Shown here in pieces: positions 41,700 to 51,200 of a stretch of DNA of 64,000 nt (positions within the stretch are counted from its first letter, which is position 1; every line of letters starts with the position of its first letter). Source of the DNA: Teichococcus wenyumeiae (GTDB lineage Bacteria > Pseudomonadota > Alphaproteobacteria > Acetobacterales > Acetobacteraceae); NCBI RefSeq assembly GCF_003696345.1, contig NZ_RFLX01000001.1, positions 310,001 through 374,000 on the forward strand. The letters run 5' to 3'. Below the pieces are notes generated by a model that did not search any database, was not told where the DNA came from, and saw only the letters and a list, made by a program, of their open reading frames with translations. A program made the position numbers and the translations under genes.

Positions 41700-42802
41700 G
41701 CCTGGACCTGCGGGAGGCCGGCAGCGCCACGCCGGGTGCCACCAAGCCTGCCATCGCCGATTGCGACATCCATCCCTGCCTGATGCAGGCGAAGGATATC
41801 CTGCCCTGGCTGCCGCGGCGCTGGCAGCGGCACATGGAGCAGTTCGGCATGCTGCCGCGCCATGGCTACCAGTCCGGCCCGGCTTATCCCAAGGGTCAGC
41901 CGGATGCGGCGCGCATCGACGCATGGCCGCCGGGCGGGCGGCCAGGCAGCGACCTCGGCTTCATGCAGCGGCAGCATCTCGACCCCAACAATGTCGCGCT
42001 GGGCATCCTCAATGTCATCGCCCCCGCCGCAGGGGCGGCGCAGAACCTGGATTTCAGCGCCGCCCTCTGCCGCGCACTGAACCAGTGGCAGGTGGACGAA
42101 TGGACGGGCAAGGATTCCCGCCTGAAGGGTTCTGTTCTGGTCCCCTATGAGGACGCGCAAGCGGCGGCGGCCGAGATCGATTACTGGGCCGGGCACAAGG
42201 ATTTCGTGCAGGTCATGCTGCTCAGCCGCACCGCCGAGCCGCTGGGCCAGCGCCGCTACTGGCCGCTCTATGCCGCCGCCGAGCGCGCGGGGCTGCCGGT
42301 CGGCGTGCATGCCTTCGGCTATGGCGGCTATCCCGTCACCGCCGGCGGCTGGCCTTCCTACTACATCGAGGAAATGGTCGGCCACGCGCAGTGCTGCCAG
42401 GCGCTGCTGACCAGCATGGTGGTCGAGGGCGTCTTCGAGCGTTTCCCCGGGTTGAAGCTGGTGCTGATCGAGGCGGGCTTCGCCTGGCTGCCCTCCCTCG
42501 CCTGGCGGCTGGACAAGACCTGGGCCCGGCTGCGGGAGGAGGTGCCGCATCTGGCCCGCCCGCCTTCCGAGGTGATCCGCCAGCATGTCTGGGTCACCAC
42601 CCAGCCGATGGAGGAGCCGGAGAAGCGCCGCCACCTGCATGACGTGATCGAGTGGATCGGCATCGACCGCCTGCTCTTCGCCACCGATTACCCGCACTGG
42701 GACTACGACGACCCGGAATGGAGCCTGCCGGTGCGGCTGGGCGCGGATGCGCGGCAGGACCTGTTCCTGCGCAACGCCCTCAAGCTCTATGGGCAGGGCT
42801 GA
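41696..42802 (+). CDS. Amidohydrolase-2 family metal-dependent hydrolase, copy 2
   Basis: A 368-residue paralogue of the preceding protein. The metal-site candidates are kept: DCDIHPCL, GVHAFGYGG and ATDYPHWDYD. Compared with copy 1 it has a different segment around residues 45-85 (QFGMLPRHGYQSGPAYPKGQPDAARI condensed here), which lies near the active-site mouth in this fold. That may mean two related substrates or a heteromeric enzyme. The stop TGA shares its last base with the ATG of the Rieske gene (TGATG). Function is otherwise unassigned. Confidence 0.85.
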   Translation: MSLDLREAGSATPGATKPAIADCDIHPCLMQAKDILPWLPRRWQRHMEQFGMLPRHGYQSGPAYPKGQPDAARIDAWPPGGRPGSDLGFMQRQHLDPNNVALGILNVIAPAAGAAQNLDFSAALCRALNQWQVDEWTGKDSRLKGSVLVPYEDAQAAAAEIDYWAGHKDFVQVMLLSRTAEPLGQRRYWPLYAAAERAGLPVGVHAFGYGGYPVTAGGWPSYYIEEMVGHAQCCQALLTSMVVEGVFERFPGLKLVLIEAGFAWLPSLAWRLDKTWARLREEVPHLARPPSEVIRQHVWVTTQPMEEPEKRRHLHDVIEWIGIDRLLFATDYPHWDYDDPEWSLPVRLGADARQDLFLRNALKLYGQG

Positions 42803-43218
42803 TGCTGCGGCATGTCGTGGCGCCGGCCTCGGCGGTGCCGCCGGGCGGGCGGATGCTGGCGGAGGTGGCAGGCAAGAAGATCGCCATCTTCAACCTGGGT
42901 GGCGAGTTCTTCGGGCTGTTGAACCGTTGCCCGCACCAGGGCGGCGAATTGTGCCGGGGCACCACCTCCGGGCTGCTGGAAGCCGCCGCGCCCGGCGAAT
43001 ACCGCTATACCCGCCAGGGCGAGATCCTGCGCTGCCCCTGGCATGGCTGGGAATTCGACATCCGCACCGGCCAGTCCCGCGCCGAGCCGCAGCGCATCCG
43101 CACCAAGGCCTATGCCGTCGAGCGTGCCAGCGGCGCGGCGCTGGCGGAGGAGCCGGAACTGCGGGCGGAGACCTTCCCTGTGGCCATCGAGCAGGATTAC
43201 ATCGTGGTCGATCTCTAA
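42802..43218 (+). CDS. Rieske-type [2Fe-2S] ferredoxin
   Basis: A 138-residue soluble Rieske protein. The cluster ligands are in RCPHQGG and RCPWHGW, giving C-x-H and C-x2-H. The spacing between the two motifs is 32 residues, about twice the usual 15-17, because of an insert rich in Gly/Ala/Glu (GLLEAAAPGEYRYTRQGE). No oxygenase catalytic subunit or reductase is adjacent. It is the last gene of the LacI operon and shares one base with the amidohydrolase gene. It could deliver electrons to an oxygenase encoded elsewhere, or act in a reaction specific to this operon. Confidence 0.88.
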   Translation: MLRHVVAPASAVPPGGRMLAEVAGKKIAIFNLGGEFFGLLNRCPHQGGELCRGTTSGLLEAAAPGEYRYTRQGEILRCPWHGWEFDIRTGQSRAEPQRIRTKAYAVERASGAALAEEPELRAETFPVAIEQDYIVVDL

Positions 43219-43418
43219 CCGCCTGCCTTCTTCAATGCCCTGGCGATGACCTTGGTGGTCCAGGCGCCGCCACCGGGCGCACTGGCGCCGGTCTCCCGCA
43301 GGGCATAGGCGATCTGCGCCAGCGAGGCGCCCTGCCGCCGCATCGCGCGGATCGCCGCCATTGTCGTGGCATGGTCGGCGCTGCCAGGCGCGGCAGAGCC
43401 CTGCTGTGTCGTGGTCAT
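43215..43418 (-). CDS. Small HTH protein resembling the recombinase DNA-binding domain
   Basis: A 67-residue protein whose residues 18-66 (TTMAAIRAMRRQGASLAQIA, then AYALRETGASAPGGGAWTTK) match the helix-turn-helix found in the C-terminal recombinase region of large serine recombinases (the pattern RxLRxxGxSxxxIAxxLNxxGxxTPxGGxWxxxxV). No catalytic domain is present. Its ATG overlaps the stop of the YcaQ-like gene (ATGA), so it is translationally coupled to it. It may be a free-standing DNA-binding accessory or an exapted recombinase fragment. It converges on the Rieske gene with a four-base overlap. Confidence 0.65.
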   Translation of the reverse strand: MTTTQQGSAAPGSADHATTMAAIRAMRRQGASLAQIAYALRETGASAPGGGAWTTKVIARALKKAGG

Positions 43419-44536
43419 TCGGCCTCCTGCCGGCGCCCCATCTTGCGGGGCGTGAGGAAGCGCTCCAGCCGCGCCACCTCGGCCTCCAGCGCCCGCTGGA
43501 AGGCTTGGCTGCGGGGCGCGCGGGTGGCGTAGCCCGGCACCACCTGCAGCCGGCCATCGGCCAATGTGGCATTGGCCCAGCCGATCACCGCATCGCCCCA
43601 GAGCAGCGGCATGGCGTAATAGCCGAACTGGCGTTGCGGCGGCGGAGTATAGGCCTCGAAGCGATAAGCCCAGCCCCAGAGATGCTCGAAGCGCCGACGG
43701 TCCCAGACCAGCGGGTCGAAGGGCGCCAGCAGGCGCACGTCGCGCGGCACCGGGCGGTCGCGCCAGTCGTCCTCCGCCGCCGCCGGCCAAAGGTAATGCT
43801 CGCCATCCACGGTGGCCCGCTTCAGCTCCCCGCTCTTCAGGGCGGCGGCGACAACCGGGGCCAGCGGCCCGAGGCCCGGGTTGCGCCGCGCCACCAGGGC
43901 CAGGGCGCCACGCAGGCCCGCTGCCGGCACCGGGGCCAGGATGCGCGCCACCAGCAGCACCGCCTGGCGCGCCCGCTCCGCCGCCTCGGCCGGCGGTGGC
44001 GGCGCGGGGGCCGCGGCATAGATTCGGATGCCATCGCGGCGCCGCGCCACGCGCAGCAGGCCGAAATGGTGCAGGCTTTCCAGCGCCCGCGTGGTGGCCT
44101 TGGAGAAGCCGCCCCAGCCATTCACCGCGCGCTCCCGGCCGAAGCGCTCCTCCAGGTCGCGCGGGTGGGTGGGGCCGCGCTGCCGCACGAAATCCAGCAC
44201 CTCGGCGGCAAGGCCCGCGGGGGCATGGAGGCCGGCGGGGCCTTCCAGGTCGGGGCGCGGGTGCAGCAGGTGGCGCGTCCCGCTTGGCATGAAGCCATAG
44301 GCGTAGAGAAAATCCTCCTCCAGCCCCAGGCGTGGGAATGCGCGGTCGAGGTCCCCGGCGCGGTAGCCCTGGACGCGGTGCCGCAGGATCAGGTCCTGGG
44401 CCCGCGCCGGGGCGCGAATCGGGTCCGCCTGCAAGAAGCCGAGCCGCTGCAGCGCATCGCCCAGCGTGGTGGGGGGAAACAGTGTCGCGAGGCGCGCCCA
44501 GGCGCGGAGCTGCTCCGATGTGGTGCCGGTGGTCAT
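43415..44536 (-). CDS. YcaQ/AlkX-family DNA glycosylase (winged-helix)
   Basis: A 373-residue protein of the HTH_42 (AlkZ/YcaQ) family, which excises alkylated bases and unhooks inter-strand crosslinks. The catalytic QxD motif of the YcaQ (AlkX) branch is present as Q36-A-D38 in FLQADPIRAPARAQDL. Further family regions are EEDFLYAYGFMPSGTRH, NGWGGFSKATTRALESLHHFGLL (winged helix), LLAPFDPLVWDRRR and YYAMPLLWGDAVIGW. It has no signal peptide. It heads a two-gene unit with the small HTH protein downstream, with which it overlaps by four bases. Confidence 0.87.
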   Translation of the reverse strand: MTTGTTSEQLRAWARLATLFPPTTLGDALQRLGFLQADPIRAPARAQDLILRHRVQGYRAGDLDRAFPRLGLEEDFLYAYGFMPSGTRHLLHPRPDLEGPAGLHAPAGLAAEVLDFVRQRGPTHPRDLEERFGRERAVNGWGGFSKATTRALESLHHFGLLRVARRRDGIRIYAAAPAPPPPAEAAERARQAVLLVARILAPVPAAGLRGALALVARRNPGLGPLAPVVAAALKSGELKRATVDGEHYLWPAAAEDDWRDRPVPRDVRLLAPFDPLVWDRRRFEHLWGWAYRFEAYTPPPQRQFGYYAMPLLWGDAVIGWANATLADGRLQVVPGYATRAPRSQAFQRALEAEVARLERFLTPRKMGRRQEAE

Positions 44537-44622
44537 GGTCGGCCGGCAAGGTGGCAGCCGGGGGTGCGGCGGGCAACCCGGGCGCGCCGGTGCCCTTCGC
44601 CCGCCGCCGCGCCTCTACCGCC

Positions 44623-45543
44623 TCAGGCGAGATGCTCCCGGAAGAAGGCCACCGTGCGGTCCCAGGCCAGCTTGGCGGCGGCCTCGTTGTAGCGGGGCGT
44701 CGAATTGTTGTGAAAGCCGTGCTGGGTGCCGGGATAGACATGCGCCTCATGGCGCACGCCGCTGGCCTTCAGCGCCTGCTCATAGGCCGGCCACATGCTG
44801 GTGATGCGCTCGTCATGCTCGGCGTAATGCACCAGCAGGGCGGCCTTGATCCTAGGCACCAGGGCCGGGTCCGCGGCGGCGCCGTAGAAGGGGGCGCCGG
44901 CCTGCATCTCCTCCCCCAGCAATCCGGCCAGGGCATTGGTGGTGGAGCCGCCCCAGCAGAAGCCGGTGACGCCCAGCCTGCCGGAAGACAGCGCATGCGC
45001 CTTCAGGTAGCGGGCGCTGTTGAGCATGTCCGTGCGCAGCTTGCTCTGGTCCAGCTTCGCCTGCAGCGCCCGCCCGTCATCGTCGTTGCCGGGATAGCCG
45101 CCGGCGGGAAAGAGCCCGTCCGGCGCCAGGGCCAGGAAGCCCGCCACCGCCGCGCGCCGCGCCACGTCCTCGATATAGGGGTTCAGGCCGCGGTTCTCGT
45201 GGATCACCAGCACAACGGGGAAAGGCCCCGTGCCGCTGGGCTGCACGAGGTAGCCGCGCATGGTGCCGGAGGTGCCGCCGGGCGAGGGAAAGGTGACGTA
45301 GCTAGGCTTGATCCGCTCATCGGTGAAGGAGACGGTCTGCGCCTGCACGTAGCGGGGCAGCAGCGCCTGGGCCATGGCCAGGCCGCCGGCCGTGACCACC
45401 GCCGAACGTTGCAGGAAGGTGCGGCGGTCGATCCGCCCATGGCAGTATTCGTCGTAGAGATCGAAGACGCGCTGGTCGATCTCGTCCTGCGTCAGTGCCC
45501 CGGGCGTGGGGAGCAAGGCCGCGGCATCCTGCGGATCGGGCAT
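44623..45543 (-). CDS. Dienelactone hydrolase family protein with Tat-like signal
   Basis: A 306-residue alpha/beta hydrolase. The catalytic triad candidates are Cys in GFCWGG, Asp in AEHDERI and His in GTQHGFH. A 40-residue leader with FDLYDEYCHGRIDRRTFLQRSAVV precedes a hydrophobic stretch; the RRTFLQ motif looks like a twin-arginine signal, so the enzyme is probably exported folded. AGGAGG lies about nine bases before the ATG at 45543. Related proteins act on dienelactones, carboxyesters or lactones. The substrate is not predictable. It stands alone between the YcaQ unit and the ktr genes. Confidence 0.88.
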   Translation of the reverse strand: MPDPQDAAALLPTPGALTQDEIDQRVFDLYDEYCHGRIDRRTFLQRSAVVTAGGLAMAQALLPRYVQAQTVSFTDERIKPSYVTFPSPGGTSGTMRGYLVQPSGTGPFPVVLVIHENRGLNPYIEDVARRAAVAGFLALAPDGLFPAGGYPGNDDDGRALQAKLDQSKLRTDMLNSARYLKAHALSSGRLGVTGFCWGGSTTNALAGLLGEEMQAGAPFYGAAADPALVPRIKAALLVHYAEHDERITSMWPAYEQALKASGVRHEAHVYPGTQHGFHNNSTPRYNEAAAKLAWDRTVAFFREHLA

Positions 45544-45685
45544 CTCTGGGTCTCCTCCTGGCCGGCGGCGATGCGGCGGGGCCACCCGCCTGCGCGAGAG
45601 GCCACGGCCTGCGCCGGGTTGGAGGAGACGCTAACGAAGCCGGCGGGGCCTCCGCAACCGCCGCGTCGGTGGCGGGTGCCCCGGC

Positions 45686-46354
45686 TCACATCTTGGCGGC
45701 AAAGGCCTCCACCTTCTCGGTGGCGCCGGCGACGATCAGCAGGTCCCCTTCCCGGATCGTGGTCTCCGGCAGGGCGGGCTCGAACTCGGCGCGTGGCCGC
45801 TTGACCCCCACCACCGTGACGCCGTGGCGGCTGCGCCAGGCGCATTCGGCCAGGGTGCGCCCCACGGCCTCGCGCGGCGCGCGGGTCTTGACGATGGCAT
45901 AGCCGTCGTCGAACTCGATGAAGTCCATCATCTTGCCGGTGACGAGATGCGCGACGCGCTCGCCCATCGCCGCCTCGGGATAGATGACGTGATGCGCGCC
46001 GGTGCGCTCCAGGATGCGGCCGTGCTTGTCGCCCAGCGCCTTGGCCCAGATATCCGGCACGCCCAGCTCGCTCAGCGCCAGCACCGTCAGCACGCTGGCC
46101 TCGATATCCGTGCCGATGCCGACAATGGCATGGCTGAAATCATGCACGCCGAGGGAGCGCAGCGTATCCCCGTTGGTGGCATCCGCCTGCACCACATGGG
46201 TCAGCCGGTCCGACCACCGCTGCACCAGTTCCGCGCTTTCGTCGATGCCGAGCACATCGTGCCCGAGCCGCAGCAGCGATTCCGCGACCGCGCCGCCGAA
46301 GCGGCCCAGCCCGATCACCGCGATGCCGTCCGTGAAGCCTTTGGTCCTAGCCAA
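45686..46354 (-). CDS. ktrA: KtrA-type potassium channel regulatory subunit (RCK)
   Basis: A 222-residue cytoplasmic gating ring subunit. The RCK_N domain shows the dinucleotide-binding GLGRFGGAVAESLL and the acidic end of beta-2 (LGIDES). The RCK_C domain occupies about residues 135-222 (AIVKTRAPREAVGRTLAE...GDLLIVAGATEKVEAF). It binds ATP/ADP or NAD(H) and c-di-AMP or cations in relatives, and regulates KtrB. It overlaps the ktrB gene by eight bases. The assignment is firm because the partner is adjacent. Confidence 0.92.
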   Translation of the reverse strand: MARTKGFTDGIAVIGLGRFGGAVAESLLRLGHDVLGIDESAELVQRWSDRLTHVVQADATNGDTLRSLGVHDFSHAIVGIGTDIEASVLTVLALSELGVPDIWAKALGDKHGRILERTGAHHVIYPEAAMGERVAHLVTGKMMDFIEFDDGYAIVKTRAPREAVGRTLAECAWRSRHGVTVVGVKRPRAEFEPALPETTIREGDLLIVAGATEKVEAFAAKM

Positions 46355-47693
46355 CGATGGGGCGCTCCTCTGGGTAGCGGTAGAGCCGGCGCGCGCCGCG
46401 CAGCGCCAGGGCGGTGACGATGGTCACGGTGCCGACACGGCCGACGAACATCAACAGCATCAGCAGGACCTGGGCTGCCGGCGGCAGCGTGCCGGTGATG
46501 CCGGTGGAGAGCCCCACCGTGGCGAAGGCCGAGATAACCTCGAAGAGCAGGACATCGGCGGGCTGGTCCGTCATGGCCAGCAGCGCCAGAGTGGCGAGGG
46601 CCACGGTGGTGGCGGCCAGCGTCGCCACCGTCAGCGCCTGCCGCTGCAGGTCCACCGGGATGCGGCGGCCGAAGGCGGTGACATCGGGGTCGCCGCGCAC
46701 CTCGGCCCAGACGATCAGCCCCAGCACCAGGAAGGTGGTGACGCGGATGCCCCCCGCCGTGCCGGCGCTGCCGCCGCCGATCAGCATCAGCAGGTAGCTC
46801 AGCACCAGGCTGCCCGGCGTCATCTGCCCGGTATCCACGGCATTGAAGCCGCCGGAGCGGGTCATCACCGTGTGGAAGGCGGCACCCAGCAGCCGGGGGA
46901 TGGCCTCCAGCCGGCCCAGCGTGCCGGGGTTGTTCCATTCGAAGGCCAGCACCCCCAGGGTGCCGAGCAGCAGCAGTCCCGCCGTGCCCAGCAGCGTCAG
47001 GCGGCTGTGCAGGGAGAGGCGCGACGGCGCCCGCAGCAGCTCCGCCACTACGGGAAAGCCGAGGCCGCCCACCGTCACCGCCAGCATCAGCGGCAGCAGC
47101 ACCAGCGGGTCCGCCGCGAAGCGCGTGAGGCCATCGGGGTAGAGCGAGAAGCCGGCATTGTTGAAGGCGCCGACGGCATGGAAAGTGCCGCTCCACAGCG
47201 CCTCCGCCCAGCCGAGGCCGTGGCCGAGATGCAGGCGCAGCGCCAGCACCAGAGCGGTGGCGGCCTCGACGCAGAGCGCCATCAGCAGGATGAGGCGCAG
47301 CACCGCCAACACGTCGCCCAGCGCCAGCACCCGGATCTCGGCCTGGGCCAGCAGGCGGGTGCTGAGGCTGAGGCGGCGGGTGACCAGCATGCCCAGCAGC
47401 GTCGCGCCGCTCATGATGCCCAGGCCGCCGAGCTGCGACAGCGCCACGATCACCGCCTGCCCGAAGCCGGACCAGTAGGTGCCGGTATCCTGCACCGCCA
47501 GCCCGGTGACGGTGACCGCCGAGGTGGCGGTGAAGGCGGCGGCCAGCAGCGAGGCGCCCTCCGGCCCCGGACGCGCCGCCGGCAGCATCAGCAGCGCGGT
47601 GCCGAGCAGGATGGCCAGCAGGAAAGCCAGCGGCAGCAGCCGCGCGGGGTGTTGGAAGGTGCGGATCGCTGCGTTCCTGTTCTCGCTGTTCAT
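46347..47693 (-). CDS. ktrB: KtrB/TrkH-type potassium uptake channel subunit
   Basis: A 448-residue membrane protein with eight M1-P-M2 type segments. Four pore loops with the central selectivity-filter glycine are visible: VTVTGLAV, NNAGFSLY, RSGGFNAVDTG and TVGLSTGI. This matches the Ktr/Trk/HKT superfamily at the usual KtrB length. It conducts K+ together with Na+ in related systems and needs the RCK partner encoded downstream. The start ATG at 47693 has only a weak ribosome-binding sequence. Confidence 0.93.
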   Translation of the reverse strand: MNSENRNAAIRTFQHPARLLPLAFLLAILLGTALLMLPAARPGPEGASLLAAAFTATSAVTVTGLAVQDTGTYWSGFGQAVIVALSQLGGLGIMSGATLLGMLVTRRLSLSTRLLAQAEIRVLALGDVLAVLRLILLMALCVEAATALVLALRLHLGHGLGWAEALWSGTFHAVGAFNNAGFSLYPDGLTRFAADPLVLLPLMLAVTVGGLGFPVVAELLRAPSRLSLHSRLTLLGTAGLLLLGTLGVLAFEWNNPGTLGRLEAIPRLLGAAFHTVMTRSGGFNAVDTGQMTPGSLVLSYLLMLIGGGSAGTAGGIRVTTFLVLGLIVWAEVRGDPDVTAFGRRIPVDLQRQALTVATLAATTVALATLALLAMTDQPADVLLFEVISAFATVGLSTGITGTLPPAAQVLLMLLMFVGRVGTVTIVTALALRGARRLYRYPEERPIVG

Positions 47694-48217
47694 GTTCTGG
47701 CAACCGGCATCCGCGATACGAGGTCAGGCGCGCCGCCGCCCCGGCTCCGGCCGCCTGTCCCGGGCGGATACCTGACTACAGCCAATTCCTCAAAGCCTCG
47801 ACCCCCGCGCCCCGCAGTGGCGTATTTCGCAGCGCACACATGTCCCGTGCCCCGACGGCACTTCACATATGCATGTAGGGTCAACGCGGTGTTTCGTTTC
47901 GCCCTGCTTTCTCGCCATGATGGTGCTGCTCGCCGCGTCAGCGCCAGCCGAGCCGGCACAAGACCCGGCCGAGGAGGAGAGGCCCGTGATGCATCCGGAT
48001 CTCAGGCCGGATAGCCATGCCCCGCGCCGGAGCGGAACCGGCATGGCCGCGCTGCCTGCCCCTGCCGCGGAGCGGCCCTCGAGGCCAGCCAAATGGATGA
48101 CGGCCCCCGCTGGCGCGCAGGGCCGGAGCAGGCTGTTCCAGGACATCATCACGGCAGGCCTCCCACAGTGGCGCCGGCCGCATGAAGCCTGGCCGCCCGG
48201 CGGCGGAGCCTGACCCG
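47694..48217. other. Divergent intergenic region without a convincing gene
   Basis: About 520 bases separate ktrB from the indolepyruvate oxidoreductase gene. The right half has short open frames on both strands. One plus-strand frame from ATG 47869 to 48213 would give a 114-residue protein with a signal-like start (FLAMMVLLAASAPAEP), but it lacks a ribosome-binding site and continues in low-complexity Pro/Arg-rich sequence. A small imperfect palindrome (ACAT-ATGC-ATGT) lies near 47863. I regard the region as promoters plus a possible decayed gene. Confidence 0.4.
47765..47793 (-). promoter_or_regulatory. Candidate promoter for ktrBA
   Basis: On the minus strand, TTGAGG (-35, 47788-47793) and TATCCG (-10, 47765-47770) are separated by 17 bases and lie about 70 bases upstream of the ktrB ATG. 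Confidence 0.3.
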
Positions 48218-51200
48218 ATGAACGGCCCCTCCATCCCCACCTCCGGCATCCGGGCCCCGGAGCCCACGGGCCAGCCGGGCACCGGGCTCACCTATCTCTC
48301 CGGCATCCAGGCGCTGGTCCGGCTGCCGATGCTGCAGCGGCAGCGCGACGCGGCGGCGGGGCTGGACACCGCCGGCTTCATCTCAGGCTATCGCGGCTCG
48401 CCGCTGGGCGGCCTCGACCAGGCGCTGTGGAAGGCGGGGAAACAACTCGCCGAGCACCGCATCCATTTCCAGCCGGGCCTCAACGAGGATCTGGCGGCCA
48501 CCGCGATCTGGGGCAGCCAGCAGGTCAACCTTTATCCCGGCGCGAAGCACGACGGCGTCTTCGCCCTCTGGTACGGCAAGGGGCCAGGTGCCGACCGCAG
48601 CGTGGATGTCTTCAAGCATGCCAATGCCGCCGGCACCTCCCGCCATGGCGGCGTGCTGGCCGTGGTGGGCGACGACCACGGCGCCAAGTCCTCCTCGCTG
48701 CCGCATCAGAGCGACCATGTCTTCGCCGCCTCCATGATCCCGGTGCTGAACCCGGCGGGGGTGCAGGAGCTTCTCGACTTCGGCCTGCATGGCTGGGCCA
48801 TGTCCCGCTTCTCCGGCTGCTGGGTGGGGCTGCGGGCCCTGACCGACATTGTCGAGACCTCCACCGGCATCATGCTGGACCCGCACCGCGTCGAGACACG
48901 CCTTCCGGCCGATTTCCGGATGCCGCCCGGCGGCCTCTCCATCCGCTGGCCCGACCCGCCGCTGGAGCAGGAATACCGGCTGCAGCACTGGAAGGTTTAC
49001 GCGGCCATGGCCTATGCGCGGGCCAACCACCTGAACCGGGTGGTGCTCGACAGCCCGCGCGCGCGCTTCGGCATCATCACCAGCGGCAAGTCCTATCTGG
49101 ACCTGCGCCAGGCGCTCGACGCGCTGGGCATCGACGCGGCGCTGGCGGCGGAGATCGGCCTGCGCGTCTACAAGGTCGGCATGACCTGGCCGCTGGATGG
49201 CGAGGGCGTGCGCCACTTCGCCGAGGGGCTGGAGGAAATCCTCGTTGTCGAGGAAAAGCGCCAGGTCATCGAATACCAGCTCAAGGAGCAGCTCTACAAC
49301 TGGCGCGAGGATGTGCGGCCGAAAGTCACCGGCAAATACGACGAGAAGGGCGAATGGGAACTTCCTGGCGGGGACTGGCAGCTTCCCGCCGCCGGGGAGC
49401 TGACGCCGGCGCTGATCGCGCGCGTCGTCGCCCGCCGCATCGGCCACTTCCACACCAGCGCGCGGATGCGGGAATGCCTGGATTTCCTGGATGCCAAGGA
49501 AGCGGCGCTGGCGCGGCCGCATGCGGTGGTGCCGCGCGCGCCGCATTACTGCTCCGGCTGCCCGCACAATACCTCCACGCGCGTGCCGGAGGGCAGCCGG
49601 GCACTGGCCGGCATCGGCTGCCACTACATGGCCCTGTGGCTGAACCCGGAGCAGACGCGCACCTTCAGCCAGATGGGCGGCGAAGGCGTGCCCTGGATCG
49701 GCCAGGCGCCCTTCACCGAGACGAAGCACGTCTTCGCCAATCTGGGCGACGGCACCTATTCCCATTCCGGCCTGCTGGCGATCCGCCAGGCGGTCGCGGC
49801 GAAGGTGCCGATCACCTACAAGATCCTGGTCAACGACGCCGTGGCCATGACCGGCGGCCAGCCGGTGGAAGGTGGGCTGACGGTGCCGCAGATCGCGCAT
49901 CAGGTGCGGGCCGAGGGCATAGAGCGCATCGTGGTTGTCACGGATGACCCGGCGCGGCACGCGGCCGGCGCCCTGCCGGCGGGAGTGCCGGTGCGGCACC
50001 GGCGGGACCTCGACGCCGTGCAGCGGGAATTGCGGGAATATCCCGGCGTTTCCGTGCTGGTCTATGACCAGACCTGCGCCGCCGAGAAACGCCGCCGCCG
50101 CAAGCGCGGGCTGATGCCGGACCCGGCGCGGCGCGTCATGATCAACGACCGTGTCTGCGAAGGCTGCGGCGATTGCTCCGCCAAGTCGAACTGCATGTCG
50201 GTGGTGCCGGTCGAGACCGAGTTCGGCCGCAAGCGCAGCATCGATCAATCCAGTTGCAACAAGGATTTTTCCTGCCTGGAAGGCTTCTGCCCCAGCTTCG
50301 TCACCATCGAGGGCGGCACGCTGCGCAAGGGCAAGGCCGCCGCACCGGCGGCGGATGATGGCGCGGGCCTGCCGGAGCCGGCGGTCCACCCGGCGGAGCA
50401 GCCCTATGGCATCCTGGTGGCCGGCGTCGGCGGCACCGGCGTGGTCACCATCGGCGCGCTGCTCGGCACCGCCGCCACGCTGGAAGGCAAGGGCGCCTCG
50501 GTGCTGGACATGGCCGGGCTGGCGCAGAAGGGCGGCCCGGTCTGGTCGCATATCCGCATCGCCGCGCGGCAGGACCTGCTCTATGCCTCGCGCATCGCCT
50601 CGGGCGAGGCCGACCTGCTGCTCGGCTGCGACATCGTCGTGGCCGCCGCGGATGAAACCCTCTCCAAGCTGCATGCGGGCGCGACGCGCGCCGTGGTCAA
50701 CAGCGACTTCGCGGTGACCAGCGACTTCGTCCGTGGCTTCGCCGCCCAGGCCAGGACCGGCGATGTCGCCACGGTCCGCGACCCGCAATTCCCGCTTGGC
50801 GCCATCGAGGAACAGATCGCCGAGGCGGTGGGCCCCGGCCGCGCCGAATTCGTCGCGGGCACCCGGCTGGCGACGGCGCTGCTGGGGGATTCCATCGCCG
50901 CCAATCTCTTCATGGTGGGCTATGCCTGCCAGAAAGGGCTGCTGCCCATCTCCGCCGCCGCCATTCTCCAGGCGATCGAGATGAACGGCGCGGCGGTGGC
51001 GATGAACCAAAGCGCCTTTCTCTGGGGGCGGCGGGCGGCGCTCGACCTGCCCGCCGTGGAACGGGTGGCGACGCCGCCGGAGGCCCTGCCCGACCACCGC
51101 CGGCTGTCCACCAGCCTGGAGGAGGTGGTGGCCCGGCGCGTTACGGAGCTGACCGCCTATCAGGATGCCCGCTACGCCCGACGCTATGCCGACCTGGTGC

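Noticed and set aside
46002-48014. Long plus-strand open frame opposite ktrB
   Set aside because: Gln/Arg/Gly-rich shadow with no homologous features. ktrB on the other strand has all four pore loops.
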